Source: Firmicutes bacterium UBA4845
GTDB lineage: Bacteria > Bacillota > Clostridia > Tissierellales > Sedimentibacteraceae
Direction of reading: 5' to 3'
Assembly (NCBI GenBank): GCA_002399975.1
Contig: DHER01000009.1
Coordinates: 5,505-16,794, forward strand
Length of the DNA stretch: 11,290 nucleotides
Of this stretch, positions 1-6,976 are shown one piece after another. The number at the start of each line of letters is the position of its first letter. The first letter of the stretch is position 1. The translations under genes were made by a program, and so were the position numbers. The notes below the pieces were generated by a model. The model was not told where the DNA came from. It was given only the letters and a program-made list of their open reading frames with translations, and did no database searches.

Positions 1-328
1 TTGCTTGCCGCATGATAACGGCATAGAAGTTATTTGTTTTATAGGGTCTTTGTTTTGGATTTAAGAAACGCACAGCAAAGTAATGTTTTAAAATAACCTC
101 AAGTGGCTGCCCATGTTTTTCATACATAGCAAACATGAAAAAAGGCAACATAGAAAAAATCATCATAAGAGATGCGATACTTGTATTCGTTCTGTCCTTT
201 AACAGAAAGAACAAAGGCAGTCCAACCACAAGAGCAATGGAAAAACAGATGAGCTGCCTTTTAGTCAGGTTAAACACAACCTTTGTTTTTACATTACTTA
301 AATCCTTTGGTACGGGTACATAAGCCAT
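1..328 (-). CDS. PrgI-like conjugation membrane protein (5' part, runs off left edge)
   Basis: Only the first 109 codons are in the window; the frame stays open to the left edge. The protein begins MAYVPVPKDL and has two hydrophobic segments, at about residues 26-43 and 50-68, followed by the motif PKQRPYKTNN. This pattern is familiar from the PrgI family of conjugative elements in Bacillota. PrgI proteins are small integral membrane parts of the type IV secretion channel and usually lie just before the VirB4-type ATPase gene. The start is the ATG at 326-328, preceded by AAAGGAG in the 20-nt gap after the VirB6-like gene, so the two genes are probably co-transcribed. The family call rests on remembered sequence pattern and on position next to VirB6; no search was run. 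Confidence 0.85.
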   Translation of the reverse strand, partial: MAYVPVPKDLSNVKTKVVFNLTKRQLICFSIALVVGLPLFFLLKDRTNTSIASLMMIFSMLPFFMFAMYEKHGQPLEVILKHYFAVRFLNPKQRPYKTNNFYAVIMRQA

Positions 329-348
329 AAAATTCTCCTTTCATTTTG

Positions 349-1218
349 TTAATGAGCATTGAAAATACTCTTTGCCAGTGAACCTGTCTTAAATAGGGTA
401 AAGCATAGGAGTACCGTATATCCTACACAAGTCCAAATCGCAGCCATGATGTCGCTATCTGTGGCAATGGATTGTACTAATACTGCATAGATGCCTACAC
501 ACACCATAATGAGAAAGGCTTGAAATCCAAGAGCCAGCATTGATTTCAGATAATTTTGTCCCATGCTGCCCCATTCACGGTTTGTCATAGTTGCAAATGG
601 AATAGCTCCAAGGGAAGTCATGATGTAAATCTCAATCATACGCCCATAAATAACCACAAAAATGCAGATGGTTAGAGCGTTCATGGTCATTCCTATAAAC
701 ATACTTTGCAGCCATATCCCAAGCAGTGAGCCAAGTTCCATTTCCATAAGTCGGGTTTCCATATCAGCTATAGAGGCAGTAATATCAATACTGGCATCTG
801 AAATAATTACGCCTGCGGCATTGGATACAACATGATGTGATACATCAAAAATCCCCATAATGATGTTAAAGGTATTGGTTATTATCATCACAGCCACAAA
901 GGTTTTGAAAATCCACTTGAAGAACATAAAGGTTTCAATGTCATGAAGATTGTTTTTCTCAATGACCATTTGTATCAGTTCGTAGCACATCACAAAGGTC
1001 AGGATAATGCCGGCAATGGGAATAATTACGGTTTCAGAAAGGGATTGTATCATAGAGAAGACACCGCCATTCCACGCTGACGGTGTCATTCCTACTTCAC
1101 CTGCGATTTCGCCAACCTTTTGATTGACGTTATCAAACATCCCCGACAAATTTTCCGTAATACCGCCGACTAATAGCTCCTTGAGCCATTCAGTAATACT
1201 GTCGATGATGCTTTGCAT
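349..1218 (-). CDS. VirB6/TrbL-like conjugal transfer membrane protein (CD1112-type)
   Basis: The 289-residue protein is a polytopic membrane protein. An amphipathic N-terminal part with WLKELLVGGITENL comes first, then about five hydrophobic segments near residues 62-84, 100-123, 172-197, 225-248 and 258-277. This organisation, together with its place between a Maff2-type and a PrgI-type gene, matches the VirB6/TrbL-like proteins of Clostridial conjugative elements (C. difficile CD1112 type). The family is thought to form the inner-membrane part of the DNA translocation channel. The ATG start has only a modest AAAGGT-like ribosome binding site, 13 nt after the Maff2 stop, so translational coupling is likely. 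The role in mating is inferred from family and context. Confidence 0.87.
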   Translation of the reverse strand: MQSIIDSITEWLKELLVGGITENLSGMFDNVNQKVGEIAGEVGMTPSAWNGGVFSMIQSLSETVIIPIAGIILTFVMCYELIQMVIEKNNLHDIETFMFFKWIFKTFVAVMIITNTFNIIMGIFDVSHHVVSNAAGVIISDASIDITASIADMETRLMEMELGSLLGIWLQSMFIGMTMNALTICIFVVIYGRMIEIYIMTSLGAIPFATMTNREWGSMGQNYLKSMLALGFQAFLIMVCVGIYAVLVQSIATDSDIMAAIWTCVGYTVLLCFTLFKTGSLAKSIFNAH

Positions 1219-1231
1219 AAAATATTACCTT

Positions 1232-1447
1232 TTAACCGAACAATCCGGAAAGAAGAGGTACTAATGTCATGCCGATCAGTGCTACGCCACCGCCAGCCAT
1301 AAGTTGTTTCATACCTTGTGATTTTGCACCTGGATTATCATTTCCATAGCCTTCAAGCAAATTGATAACTCCCCAAATACCAAGTCCTGCTCCAAGAGCA
1401 ATAACAAGTGTCTGTAATACATCTACTGCTGAATTAAAAAATGCCAT
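1232..1447 (-). CDS. Maff2-family small pilin-like conjugation protein
   Basis: This is a 71-residue, glycine-rich, very hydrophobic protein with two membrane segments (about residues 11-33 and 47-69) joined by a short polar loop containing GYGNDNPGAKSQG. Size, loop and neighbours match the Maff2 family, which sits between virD4 and virB6 in Tn1549-like elements and resembles VirB2/TrbC-type pilins in topology. The start chosen is the ATG at 1445-1447, because AGGAGG lies 8 nt before it. A TTG two codons upstream is too close to that site. The gene follows an intergenic hairpin with a T-tract (1491-1517), so it may be transcribed at a different level from virD4. A pilin role is an inference for the whole family. 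Confidence 0.85.
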   Translation of the reverse strand: MAFFNSAVDVLQTLVIALGAGLGIWGVINLLEGYGNDNPGAKSQGMKQLMAGGGVALIGMTLVPLLSGLFG

Positions 1448-1490
1448 AATCAAATCCTCCTAATTTATTTATTTTGTTTTGTTTTTAGGT

Positions 1491-1517
1491 AAAAAAATAA
1501 CCGCCTAATTTGCGGTT
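1491..1517 (-). terminator. Hairpin with T-tract between virD4 and maff2 (terminator/attenuator)
   Basis: Read on the minus strand, AACCGC pairs with GCGGTT around a 7-base loop and is followed by A and seven T residues. The TAG stop of virD4 (1505-1507) lies in the loop. The stem is only 6 bp, so termination would be partial. About 40 A/T-rich bases separate it from the maff2 ribosome binding site; a promoter there cannot be excluded but none is clear. Confidence 0.6.
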
Positions 1518-3280
1518 TCAGTTTCCTCTGTGAGGTCGATTTCATAAACATCGTATACCTCATCAGGCTTTGGTTTTAATTTTGTGGACAGATATTTTTC
1601 AATATCAAAGGTGTTTCTTTTATCAAAATCCGATAAGTATTTGTAATTAGGGTGCTGTGTAATGTCATACTTCTCGGAGAGAAACGGGCGAACACCTCTT
1701 AGCTGTAAAATGCACTTGCCACCGTCCATTACAGCAAGTTCATCCATGCTCATAAGCTCCTTTCCCAGCTTTTGATAATTAAGCCCGTAACTTCTTTGTG
1801 AACCTCTGGTGTCGGAAGTGTTAAACATATCAATGGTTTCTTTACCAAGGGTTTCTGATAAATCCTTGAGGGTAGTTTTTTCTTTTCCTCCAAGAAAAAT
1901 CATACTGTCGCAATTGCCGATAATGGTATCCGCATTGTCTTTATACAAAGCCTTTAACTGACTTTGTGCCTGTAAAACAAGGCAAGCAGAAATTTCACGG
2001 CTACGGATTGTAGCCATCAGTTTTTCCAATTTTGGTATCTGCCCGATGTTTGCAGCCTCGTCAATTAAACAGCGTACATGAACAGGTAATCTACCTCCAT
2101 AGACATCATCTGCCTTATCGCAGAGAAGATTGAAAAGCTGTGTGTATGCCATAGATACTAAGAAATTAAAAGTATCATCTGTGTCGCTGATAATAATAAA
2201 TAGGGCAGTTTTTCTATCTCCCAAAGTATTCAGTTCCATTTCATCGTAGGCAGTCAACTCCCTAAGTTCTCTAATATCAAAGGGGGCAAGCCTTGCACCG
2301 CAGGAGATAAGAATGGATTTTGCAGTTTTCCCTGCTGCTAATTTGTACTTTTTGTACTGTCTTACTGCAAAATGCTGTGAATCTTTTTTCTCTAAGGCAT
2401 CAAACATTAAGTCCACAGGGTTTTTAAAGTCCTCATCATCTTCCCGTACCTCAGAGGCATTGATGAACTCAATAAGAGTGGAGAAATTTTGCTCATGTTC
2501 GGGAGCCTCAAAATAGATGTATCCCATGAGAGCCGTATAGAGTAAGGTTTCTGCCTTTACCCAAAAGTCATCACCAGCCTTTCCTTCTCCTTTGGTATTT
2601 GCAATAAGGGTAGTAACTAATTTCAAAATGTCTTTTTCGCTTTTGATGTAGGCAAAAGGGTTATAGTGCATAGATTTTTTAAAGTTGATGGTATTAAGAA
2701 TTTTAATTTTATATCCCTCTCGCTGTAATAACTTCCCGCATTCCACAATAATGCTGCCTTTTGGGTCAGTGACAACATAAGAGCTGTGGCACTGCATCAG
2801 ATTAGGCTTTAACCAAAATCTTGTTTTACCAGAACCGGAGCCCCCTATAACCAGAACATTTTTATTTCTTGCGTTTTTTGGATTTTTGGGACGGTTTGAC
2901 ATCATAAGGCGTTCTGTCTGTGTCAGTATCACGTTGTTTTGGAATACGGGGTCTACAAAAGGGCGAATATCTCCAGCATTACCCCAACGTGCAGAGCCAT
3001 ACTCTATTCCTTTTCTATATTTCTTTGCATTTTTGCCTTTTATATAAACAACAAGACGGAGAATGATTCCCACAGCTATTCCAAAAATTAAATCTTTTGG
3101 ATATATACTTGGTAGAGGGTTTTCAAAAGCCAATTCAAAACCATCCATAAGGTTTAAAATCTTTCCACCAATTTCATGTCCTATGGCTAACCTCCATGCT
3201 TGTGATGCTTTAGTAAACAATAGGGCAAGTAGCAGATAAGGAATGTTCAAGATAAGGAGCTTTTTTAGTTTTGAATTCAT
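1505..3280 (-). CDS. VirD4-like type IV coupling protein (CD1115-type)
   Basis: The 591-residue protein is a conjugation coupling ATPase, which brings the relaxase-DNA complex to the secretion channel at the inner membrane. Two N-terminal hydrophobic segments (about 8-22 and 63-80) form the membrane anchor. Walker A is GGSGSGKT at 146-153, followed by the VVTDPKGS strand typical of VirD4/TraG proteins. Walker B is VRCLIDEAAN at about 402-411, and the LQAQSQL segment near 436-442 is the usual post-Walker-B motif. Length is normal for the Clostridial VirD4-like family. The ATG overlaps the TGA of pcfB (ATGA, 3277-3280) and has AAGGAG 8 nt upstream, so the two are translationally coupled. A partnership with PcfB matches PcfC-PcfB of pCF10. 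Confidence 0.95.
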   Translation of the reverse strand: MNSKLKKLLILNIPYLLLALLFTKASQAWRLAIGHEIGGKILNLMDGFELAFENPLPSIYPKDLIFGIAVGIILRLVVYIKGKNAKKYRKGIEYGSARWGNAGDIRPFVDPVFQNNVILTQTERLMMSNRPKNPKNARNKNVLVIGGSGSGKTRFWLKPNLMQCHSSYVVTDPKGSIIVECGKLLQREGYKIKILNTINFKKSMHYNPFAYIKSEKDILKLVTTLIANTKGEGKAGDDFWVKAETLLYTALMGYIYFEAPEHEQNFSTLIEFINASEVREDDEDFKNPVDLMFDALEKKDSQHFAVRQYKKYKLAAGKTAKSILISCGARLAPFDIRELRELTAYDEMELNTLGDRKTALFIIISDTDDTFNFLVSMAYTQLFNLLCDKADDVYGGRLPVHVRCLIDEAANIGQIPKLEKLMATIRSREISACLVLQAQSQLKALYKDNADTIIGNCDSMIFLGGKEKTTLKDLSETLGKETIDMFNTSDTRGSQRSYGLNYQKLGKELMSMDELAVMDGGKCILQLRGVRPFLSEKYDITQHPNYKYLSDFDKRNTFDIEKYLSTKLKPKPDEVYDVYEIDLTEETETAN

Positions 3281-3756
3281 AGGCTTTGCTCCTTGCTTTT
3301 TGTTTTTACTCTGTCTGTAATAGAGTTTTTTACAAGCTCAGTAAACTTTTTAAGCTGTGCCAACACAGAGAGTCTTTCTGCTTTCCTCATGGTTTTTGCT
3401 GTAAATTCAGTAAAAGCAGAAGTAATGGCATCTGCATCTCTCCCTTTGAAAAAAACGAGGTACTTTGGCGGTGTTACGGACTTATCTTTTTTGATGGCAA
3501 AGTCCACACCGTATTTCTTTGCCACACGTTCAAAACTCTTGATATTTTTATCCGTTACCTCAATATTACTCAATCCTTGATTTTGTTTGGCAAGGTCTTT
3601 AACGCTTTGCTTACCATGTGGTATTACAGGTTCTTTTGCTTTTTTGTTTTTTCTTGACGCTAAATATTTTAGAATAGCTGCCCTTAATACACGGGCAGTC
3701 AATTTAGTGGTGTTAATTGCAAGTGCTACCGACCTGTTTTCTACTTCTTCTTGCAT
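3277..3756 (-). CDS. PcfB-like (DUF3801) conjugation adaptor
   Basis: The 159-residue soluble, lysine-rich protein has the expected size and position, directly before virD4, of the PcfB/DUF3801 family. In the enterococcal plasmid pCF10, PcfB binds the relaxase and the coupling protein and helps recruit the transfer substrate. The central part (about residues 60-115) carries NIKSFERVAKKYGVDFAIKK and PPKYLVFFKGRDADAIT, which resembles the conserved DUF3801 core. The basic N-terminal segment includes ILKYLASRKNKK. The ATG at 3754-3756 is preceded by AAAGGAGG 8 nt upstream. The gene overlaps virD4 by 4 nt. Assignment is by sequence pattern and synteny; biochemical function is carried over from the family. 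Confidence 0.88.
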   Translation of the reverse strand: MQEEVENRSVALAINTTKLTARVLRAAILKYLASRKNKKAKEPVIPHGKQSVKDLAKQNQGLSNIEVTDKNIKSFERVAKKYGVDFAIKKDKSVTPPKYLVFFKGRDADAITSAFTEFTAKTMRKAERLSVLAQLKKFTELVKNSITDRVKTKSKEQSL

Positions 3757-3785
3757 AAAAAATGCCTCCTTTCATGGATTCCTAT

Positions 3786-3834
3786 ATGGCTGTTACGGTG
3801 GAACAACCAACCGTCTAATCAGATAGTCAGCCAT
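3786..3834 (-). repeat. Inverted repeat with nested hairpin in the pcfB leader
   Basis: The arms at 3786-3792 (ATGGCTG on the plus strand) and 3828-3834 (CAGCCAT) are perfect 7-bp complements. Inside them ACGGT at 3795-3799 pairs with ACCGT at 3810-3814. On the minus-strand RNA this would hide the ATG of the 13-codon frame and the stop of the upstream gene. There is no T-tract after it, so it is not an intrinsic terminator. The PcfB ribosome binding site at 3765-3772 lies just outside the structure. Confidence 0.5.
3793..3834 (-). CDS. Possible 13-codon leader ORF before pcfB
   Basis: An ATG at 3832-3834 overlaps the end of the upstream gene (its codons read AAT GGC TGA) and opens a 13-codon frame, MADYLIRRLVVPP, ending with TAA at 3793-3795. 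A good ribosome binding site, GGGAGGG, lies about 9 nt before the ATG. The frame lies inside an inverted repeat whose right arm contains the ATG. It could be a leader peptide that shapes the RNA in front of pcfB, or chance. Nothing in the peptide itself is recognisable. Confidence 0.25.
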   Translation of the reverse strand: MADYLIRRLVVPP

Positions 3835-4180
3835 TGTTTTTTTCCCTCCCATGTCCCTTGACTGTCAAAATTCCCTCAAGGGTAGTAGCTGTAATCCGAA
3901 GCCGCTCGGCAGTGGCAATATCATTTTTTACATTTTCATCTATCACATCGCTGCAAACTACAAGGACACGGGAACGTCGTAACATATCCCTTGCCATATC
4001 AATTCCGTCCTTATGCTCCTCTGGGATTTCATCGTTTAGATAAAGTGGGAGAAACAGCAGGGGACACATGGGAGTAAATCCTGCATCATAAATTTTTCTG
4101 CAATATTTGGCGGCAGTTTCCGTATTTTCAAACTCGTTCTTTCCCCAAGCCGCCGTAATATATGCCATTGGTCTTTTCAT
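3827..4180 (-). CDS. DUF4406/DUF7768-like protein (nucleoside deoxyribosyltransferase-like fold)
   Basis: The 117-residue protein starts MKRPMAYITAAWG and contains AAKYCRKIYDAGFTPMCPLL and ARDMLRRSRVLVVCSD. The plan of a first beta strand, a helix with an AxxxC/G pattern, and a later strand ending in VVCSD is that of small nucleoside 2-deoxyribosyltransferase-like proteins grouped as DUF4406/DUF7768. These recur in Tn1549-like elements between the replication and transfer genes. Whether it acts on nucleotides or only binds them is unknown. The ATG has AAAGGAG 9 nt upstream, directly behind the terminator-like hairpin at 4211-4257. The basic tail (VKGHGREKNNG) is variable and probably unstructured. 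The fold call is moderately sure; the role is not known. Confidence 0.72.
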   Translation of the reverse strand: MKRPMAYITAAWGKNEFENTETAAKYCRKIYDAGFTPMCPLLFLPLYLNDEIPEEHKDGIDMARDMLRRSRVLVVCSDVIDENVKNDIATAERLRITATTLEGILTVKGHGREKNNG

Positions 4181-4210
4181 CGTTCAAAACTCCTTTCTGG
4201 TTTTTCGCAT

Positions 4211-4257
4211 AAAAAAAGGCGTTCTGTCATTCCTGCTAAACAGGTACAAAACGCCTT
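4211..4257 (-). terminator. Strong intrinsic terminator/attenuator after the DUF6017 gene
   Basis: On the minus strand AAGGCGTTTTGT (4257-4246) pairs over 12 bp with ACAGAACGCCTT (4227-4216), with one G-U pair. A nested CCTG/CAGG stem closes the tip. Seven T residues (4217-4211) follow at once. The TAA stop (4258-4256) runs into the first two bases of the stem. Only about 30 nt separate the T-tract from the next start codon, so no full promoter fits between them; the next gene probably depends on readthrough. Confidence 0.85.
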
Positions 4258-5170
4258 AATATTTTCCGTAAAAATCGTGATTTACAAGTGCCGAATAATA
4301 GTTATCTATGGTTGATGGGGCATTAAAGAGTGTTGCCAGCAGATATCTCTTGATGTTTCGGATATAGGTGGTGGTCTTTTTCAGGCATTCAAACACATAA
4401 TCAATATGCAAACTGTTAATCCGCAACAGCTTTTCTTTGACAAGCTGTGCTGGGTAATCATCTCCTGAAACATTTATAGTGTCCTTTGTGGAGCAAAGGG
4501 TTTCTACCATAAGCTCTACTATTTCATCTAAACGCCCACGGTCATGGTGATCCTTGATATATTCATATTCAAGATTTTTTAATACCAGTTCTCTGACTTT
4601 TTCTACGCTATCACATCGAATCGAATCATATCCCATCTTTTTTTGTTGTGGTTCTTTATTTGCTGGATATTGATTTGATTGATAAGGATTTGATACCTCC
4701 ATACTTAATAAATCAGTATTTGATATATTAGTATTTAATTGGTGGGGATTTCCCAAGATAGGTTTCTCCTGTTTAGGTTTTTCCAAGATTGGGTTTTCCA
4801 GTATTGGCTTTTCCAACATTGGATTATCCAAGATTGGATTTTCCCCTTTAGCTGGAACATCAGCAGTATCAAGGGGTTGTGGCTGTTCAAGAATTGTATA
4901 CTCCGTTGTGGTTAACTGTCCTTTTTCATTTCGGACACGTCTGCGGATTACATAGCCATTTGCCTCAAGTTCTTTTACAGTAGAATTGATACTGTCTATT
5001 CCGTCCTTGCAGATAAAAGAAAGTCCTTTCGTGGTGTAATCCCAGTTCTCAGGCAGAGAAAGCATAAGTGATAGTAAACCTTTTGCCTTAAGAGATAAAT
5101 TAGTGTTCCGCAAGTGATGGTTTGCCATAACTGTATAATCCTTCGTCTTTTCTACTCTAAAAACTGCCAT
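4256..5170 (-). CDS. Winged-helix / DUF6017 replication-like protein
   Basis: The 304-residue protein has three parts. Residues about 1-95 (MAVFRVEKTKDYTVMANHHL, then LSLKAKGLLSLMLSLP and ELEANGYVIRRR) form a winged-helix DNA-binding domain like those of phage and plasmid replication-initiation proteins. Residues 111-140 are six five-residue repeats of the type NPILE/KPILE. The C-terminal part (from about 185, with SVEKVRELVLKNLEYEYI and ending NHDFYGKY) resembles DUF6017, a family tied to parA-parB in Clostridial mobile elements. The likely role is initiation or helicase loading on the circular element; this is inferred from domains and neighbours. The start chosen is the ATG at 5168-5170, with AAAGGAAG upstream; a GTG seven codons earlier has no ribosome binding site. 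Confidence 0.82.
   Translation of the reverse strand: MAVFRVEKTKDYTVMANHHLRNTNLSLKAKGLLSLMLSLPENWDYTTKGLSFICKDGIDSINSTVKELEANGYVIRRRVRNEKGQLTTTEYTILEQPQPLDTADVPAKGENPILDNPMLEKPILENPILEKPKQEKPILGNPHQLNTNISNTDLLSMEVSNPYQSNQYPANKEPQQKKMGYDSIRCDSVEKVRELVLKNLEYEYIKDHHDRGRLDEIVELMVETLCSTKDTINVSGDDYPAQLVKEKLLRINSLHIDYVFECLKKTTTYIRNIKRYLLATLFNAPSTIDNYYSALVNHDFYGKY
4751..4840 (-). repeat. Six tandem 15-bp units encoding a pentapeptide repeat
   Basis: Inside the DUF6017 gene, six 15-bp units run without gaps, each coding for five residues of the form (N/K)P-x-x-(E/D/G): NPILD, NPMLE, KPILE, NPILE, KPKQE, KPILG. A further partial unit (NP) follows at 4750-4745. The period is in frame, so the unit number can change by slippage without breaking the gene. 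It forms a proline-rich linker between the DNA-binding and C-terminal domains. Confidence 0.9.
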
Positions 5171-5202
5171 AAGTATCACTTCCTTTCTCACTTATTTTCA
5201 TT

Positions 5203-6129
5203 TCATCGCTCCTGCTGTTGAGTACGTTTTTTATGCCATCCTTCAAGCAATTTTATAATGGTATCCTCCATTTGCTTAGGAGTATATGACTTTGGAAAAT
5301 ATTTTTTTAACTTATCCCCCGTAAGTGTAACTTTATCTAAATCACTTTTCTTTTCCTCACTCATAATGGCACTCATTACCTCAAGGGTTAGCTTTCCTTC
5401 ATTGCTAAATTTCTTTAAACGCTGTGCCTGTGAAAGTGAGGGAGTAGCCTGTTCCATATCCATTGCCTCAAGCAAATCAGTCTGTTCATCATTTTTAAGG
5501 AATGATAGTTCTACAGCAGGGTTAAATGCTATCTTCTTTTCATCTACCATTGAAAGTATTTCGGGAATAAGGTGGGTAAGACGGATATAGCGTTGTACCT
5601 GTCTACCGCTATCCCCACTTTCTTTACCTACTAGGTCTGCTGTTTCCAACTTTCCGACAACTTGTCGGGAAGTTAAATCATTCCTTGCACCCTGATTTTT
5701 TACAGCATCTAATTTCATTTTATATGCAAAAGCTCGTTCACTTGGCAAGATATTTTCTCTTTGTAAATTGCTGTCAACCATAATAATAACGGCTTCATCA
5801 TCGTCAAGGTTACGAATAATGACGGGTATTGTTTCAAGTTCTGCAAGCTCACAGGCTCTTTTACGACGATGTCCTGCTACAAGTTCATAACCTCCCTCTT
5901 CACGTGGCCTTGCAATGGCAGGAACAAGAATGCCATATTTCTTTACACTTTCAGCCGTTTCAAACATGGCTTCATCATCAATTACTTTAAATGGGTGGTC
6001 TTTAAAGGGAAATAATTCCGTTAAGGGTAGTTCAACTATCTTTTCTCGGTTTTCATCAGCTCTGCTTTCCTCTGTAGAAAACAAATCATCGACTGATGCC
6101 AGCTTTATGTTTTTGGCGGAGCTTTTCAA
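5203..6129 (-). CDS. parB: ParB/Spo0J-type partition protein
   Basis: The 308-residue protein is a ParB-family CTPase, which binds a centromere-like site and works with ParA to segregate DNA. The N-terminal ParB/sulfiredoxin-like domain holds VELPLTELFPF (32-42), the CTP-binding box GHRRKRA at 86-92 and NLQRENILPSERA at 121-132. A helix-turn-helix region follows at about 155-205 (GRQVQRYIRL), then a variable C-terminus rich in lysine. The gene uses a TTG start (6127-6129), with AGGAGG 9 nt upstream inside the end of parA; the two genes overlap by 44 nt in different frames. In this element it most likely stabilises the excised circle or acts in regulation. The matching parS site was not found by eye. 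Confidence 0.93.
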   Translation of the reverse strand: MKSSAKNIKLASVDDLFSTEESRADENREKIVELPLTELFPFKDHPFKVIDDEAMFETAESVKKYGILVPAIARPREEGGYELVAGHRRKRACELAELETIPVIIRNLDDDEAVIIMVDSNLQRENILPSERAFAYKMKLDAVKNQGARNDLTSRQVVGKLETADLVGKESGDSGRQVQRYIRLTHLIPEILSMVDEKKIAFNPAVELSFLKNDEQTDLLEAMDMEQATPSLSQAQRLKKFSNEGKLTLEVMSAIMSEEKKSDLDKVTLTGDKLKKYFPKSYTPKQMEDTIIKLLEGWHKKRTQQQER

Positions 6130-6907
6130 TTTTTAGTACCTCCTTTGTCAGATTTTTATACTCTTCAGCAACCTTTCCTTTTGGGTCATGGGCAAAAATG
6201 CTTTTTCCCTCTGCACTTATTTCTGCAGCTCTTACAGAGTGTGAAATATTTGTGGCAAATACCTTAATACTGCCTCCATATGTTTCTCTTACTAAGGCAC
6301 TGATTTCCTTTGCAAAGTTGGTACGATTATCTACCATAGTCAGCAAAATACCGTCAATCTTTAGTTTAGGGTTAATCTGCTTTCGCACCTTGCCGATGGT
6401 GTGTAAAAGCTGTTCCAATCCTTTTGCGGGCAAATATTGTGCCTGCACTGGTATAATTACACCATCAGCAGCAGCAAGAGCGTTGACCGTCAACATACCC
6501 AAAGAGGGCATACAGTCTAAAAGAATATAGTCATATTGATTTTTTATGGTATCAAGGTATTGTTTTAAGATGGTTTCTCTGCTCATAGCATTAACTAAGG
6601 ATATTTCCATGCCTGATAACTCAATGTTTGCAGGGAGTAAATCTACTCCCTCATAGTGATGTAAAATACCCTCTTTAGGTTCAATGGCTGTGTCGGTAAT
6701 TACCTTACCCATAACCGTAGCAAGAGTAGTATCTATGCTGTCCGGTTGTGAGTGTCCCAAACTAATGGATAAGCTGCCTTGAGGGTCTGCATCCACAAGC
6801 AAAACTTTCTTATTTTCCATAGCTAAACCTATACCTAAATTGGCACAGGTAGTTGTTTTGCCAACGCCGCCTTTTTGGTTAGCTATGGCAATGATTTTTC
6901 CATTCAA
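6086..6907 (-). CDS. parA: ParA/Soj-type partition ATPase
   Basis: The 273-residue protein is a ParA-family Walker ATPase that binds DNA without sequence specificity when ATP-bound and positions ParB-DNA complexes. It has the deviant Walker A KGGVGKTT at 12-19, the VDADPQG motif at 38-44 and the Walker B strand ILLDCMPSLG at 128-137. The frame is open further upstream, but the start is placed at the TTG at 6905-6907. AAAGGAGG lies 6 nt before it and the family-typical IIAIANQKGGVGK begins at once; the upstream codons would only translate the ribosome binding site. The gene overlaps parB by 44 nt. A T-tract hairpin lies 29 nt before the start, so expression probably depends on readthrough from the 102-residue gene. 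Confidence 0.95.
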   Translation of the reverse strand: MNGKIIAIANQKGGVGKTTTCANLGIGLAMENKKVLLVDADPQGSLSISLGHSQPDSIDTTLATVMGKVITDTAIEPKEGILHHYEGVDLLPANIELSGMEISLVNAMSRETILKQYLDTIKNQYDYILLDCMPSLGMLTVNALAAADGVIIPVQAQYLPAKGLEQLLHTIGKVRKQINPKLKIDGILLTMVDNRTNFAKEISALVRETYGGSIKVFATNISHSVRAAEISAEGKSIFAHDPKGKVAEEYKNLTKEVLKIEKLRQKHKAGISR

Positions 6908-6942
6908 TTCTGTTCCTCCTTTCGATTTTGGGCACAAAAAAA
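6901..6942 (-). repeat. 42-bp leader repeat, copy A (parA)
   Basis: This block, from the T-tract through the ribosome binding site to the first bases after the TTG start, matches 7279-7320 at 39 of 42 positions. Differences are two adjacent bases between the ribosome binding site and the start, and one base before the ribosome binding site. The copies are 378 bp apart in direct orientation. Confidence 0.92.
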
Positions 6943-6976
6943 CCGCTTACTTTATCTTTCAATAAAGAAAACGGCT
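6936..6976 (-). terminator. Hairpin with T-tract between the 102-aa gene and parA
   Basis: On the minus strand a stem of about 15 bp (6976-6962 with 6955-6941), with two G-U pairs and one mismatch, encloses a 6-base loop and is followed by seven T residues (6942-6936). It begins directly at the TAA stop (6979-6977) of the upstream gene. Only 29 nt lie between the T-tract and the parA start, too little for a promoter. A partial terminator or attenuator acting on parA-parB is the simplest reading. Confidence 0.78.

Noticed and set aside
135..323. Plus-strand 62-codon frame near the left edge.
   Set aside because: It is antisense to the PrgI-like gene, whose minus-strand translation shows a clear family pattern and ribosome binding site.
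3286..3826. Open frames on the plus strand opposite pcfB and elsewhere (for example 5258-5590, 6096-6530).
   Set aside because: They lie antisense to well-supported genes, overlap each other in several frames and show no domain pattern, so they are by-products of the coding strand.
3780..3834. Origin of transfer.
   Set aside because: The inverted repeat alone is not enough: no relaxase or mobC gene lies beside it and no known nick-site sequence is recognised.
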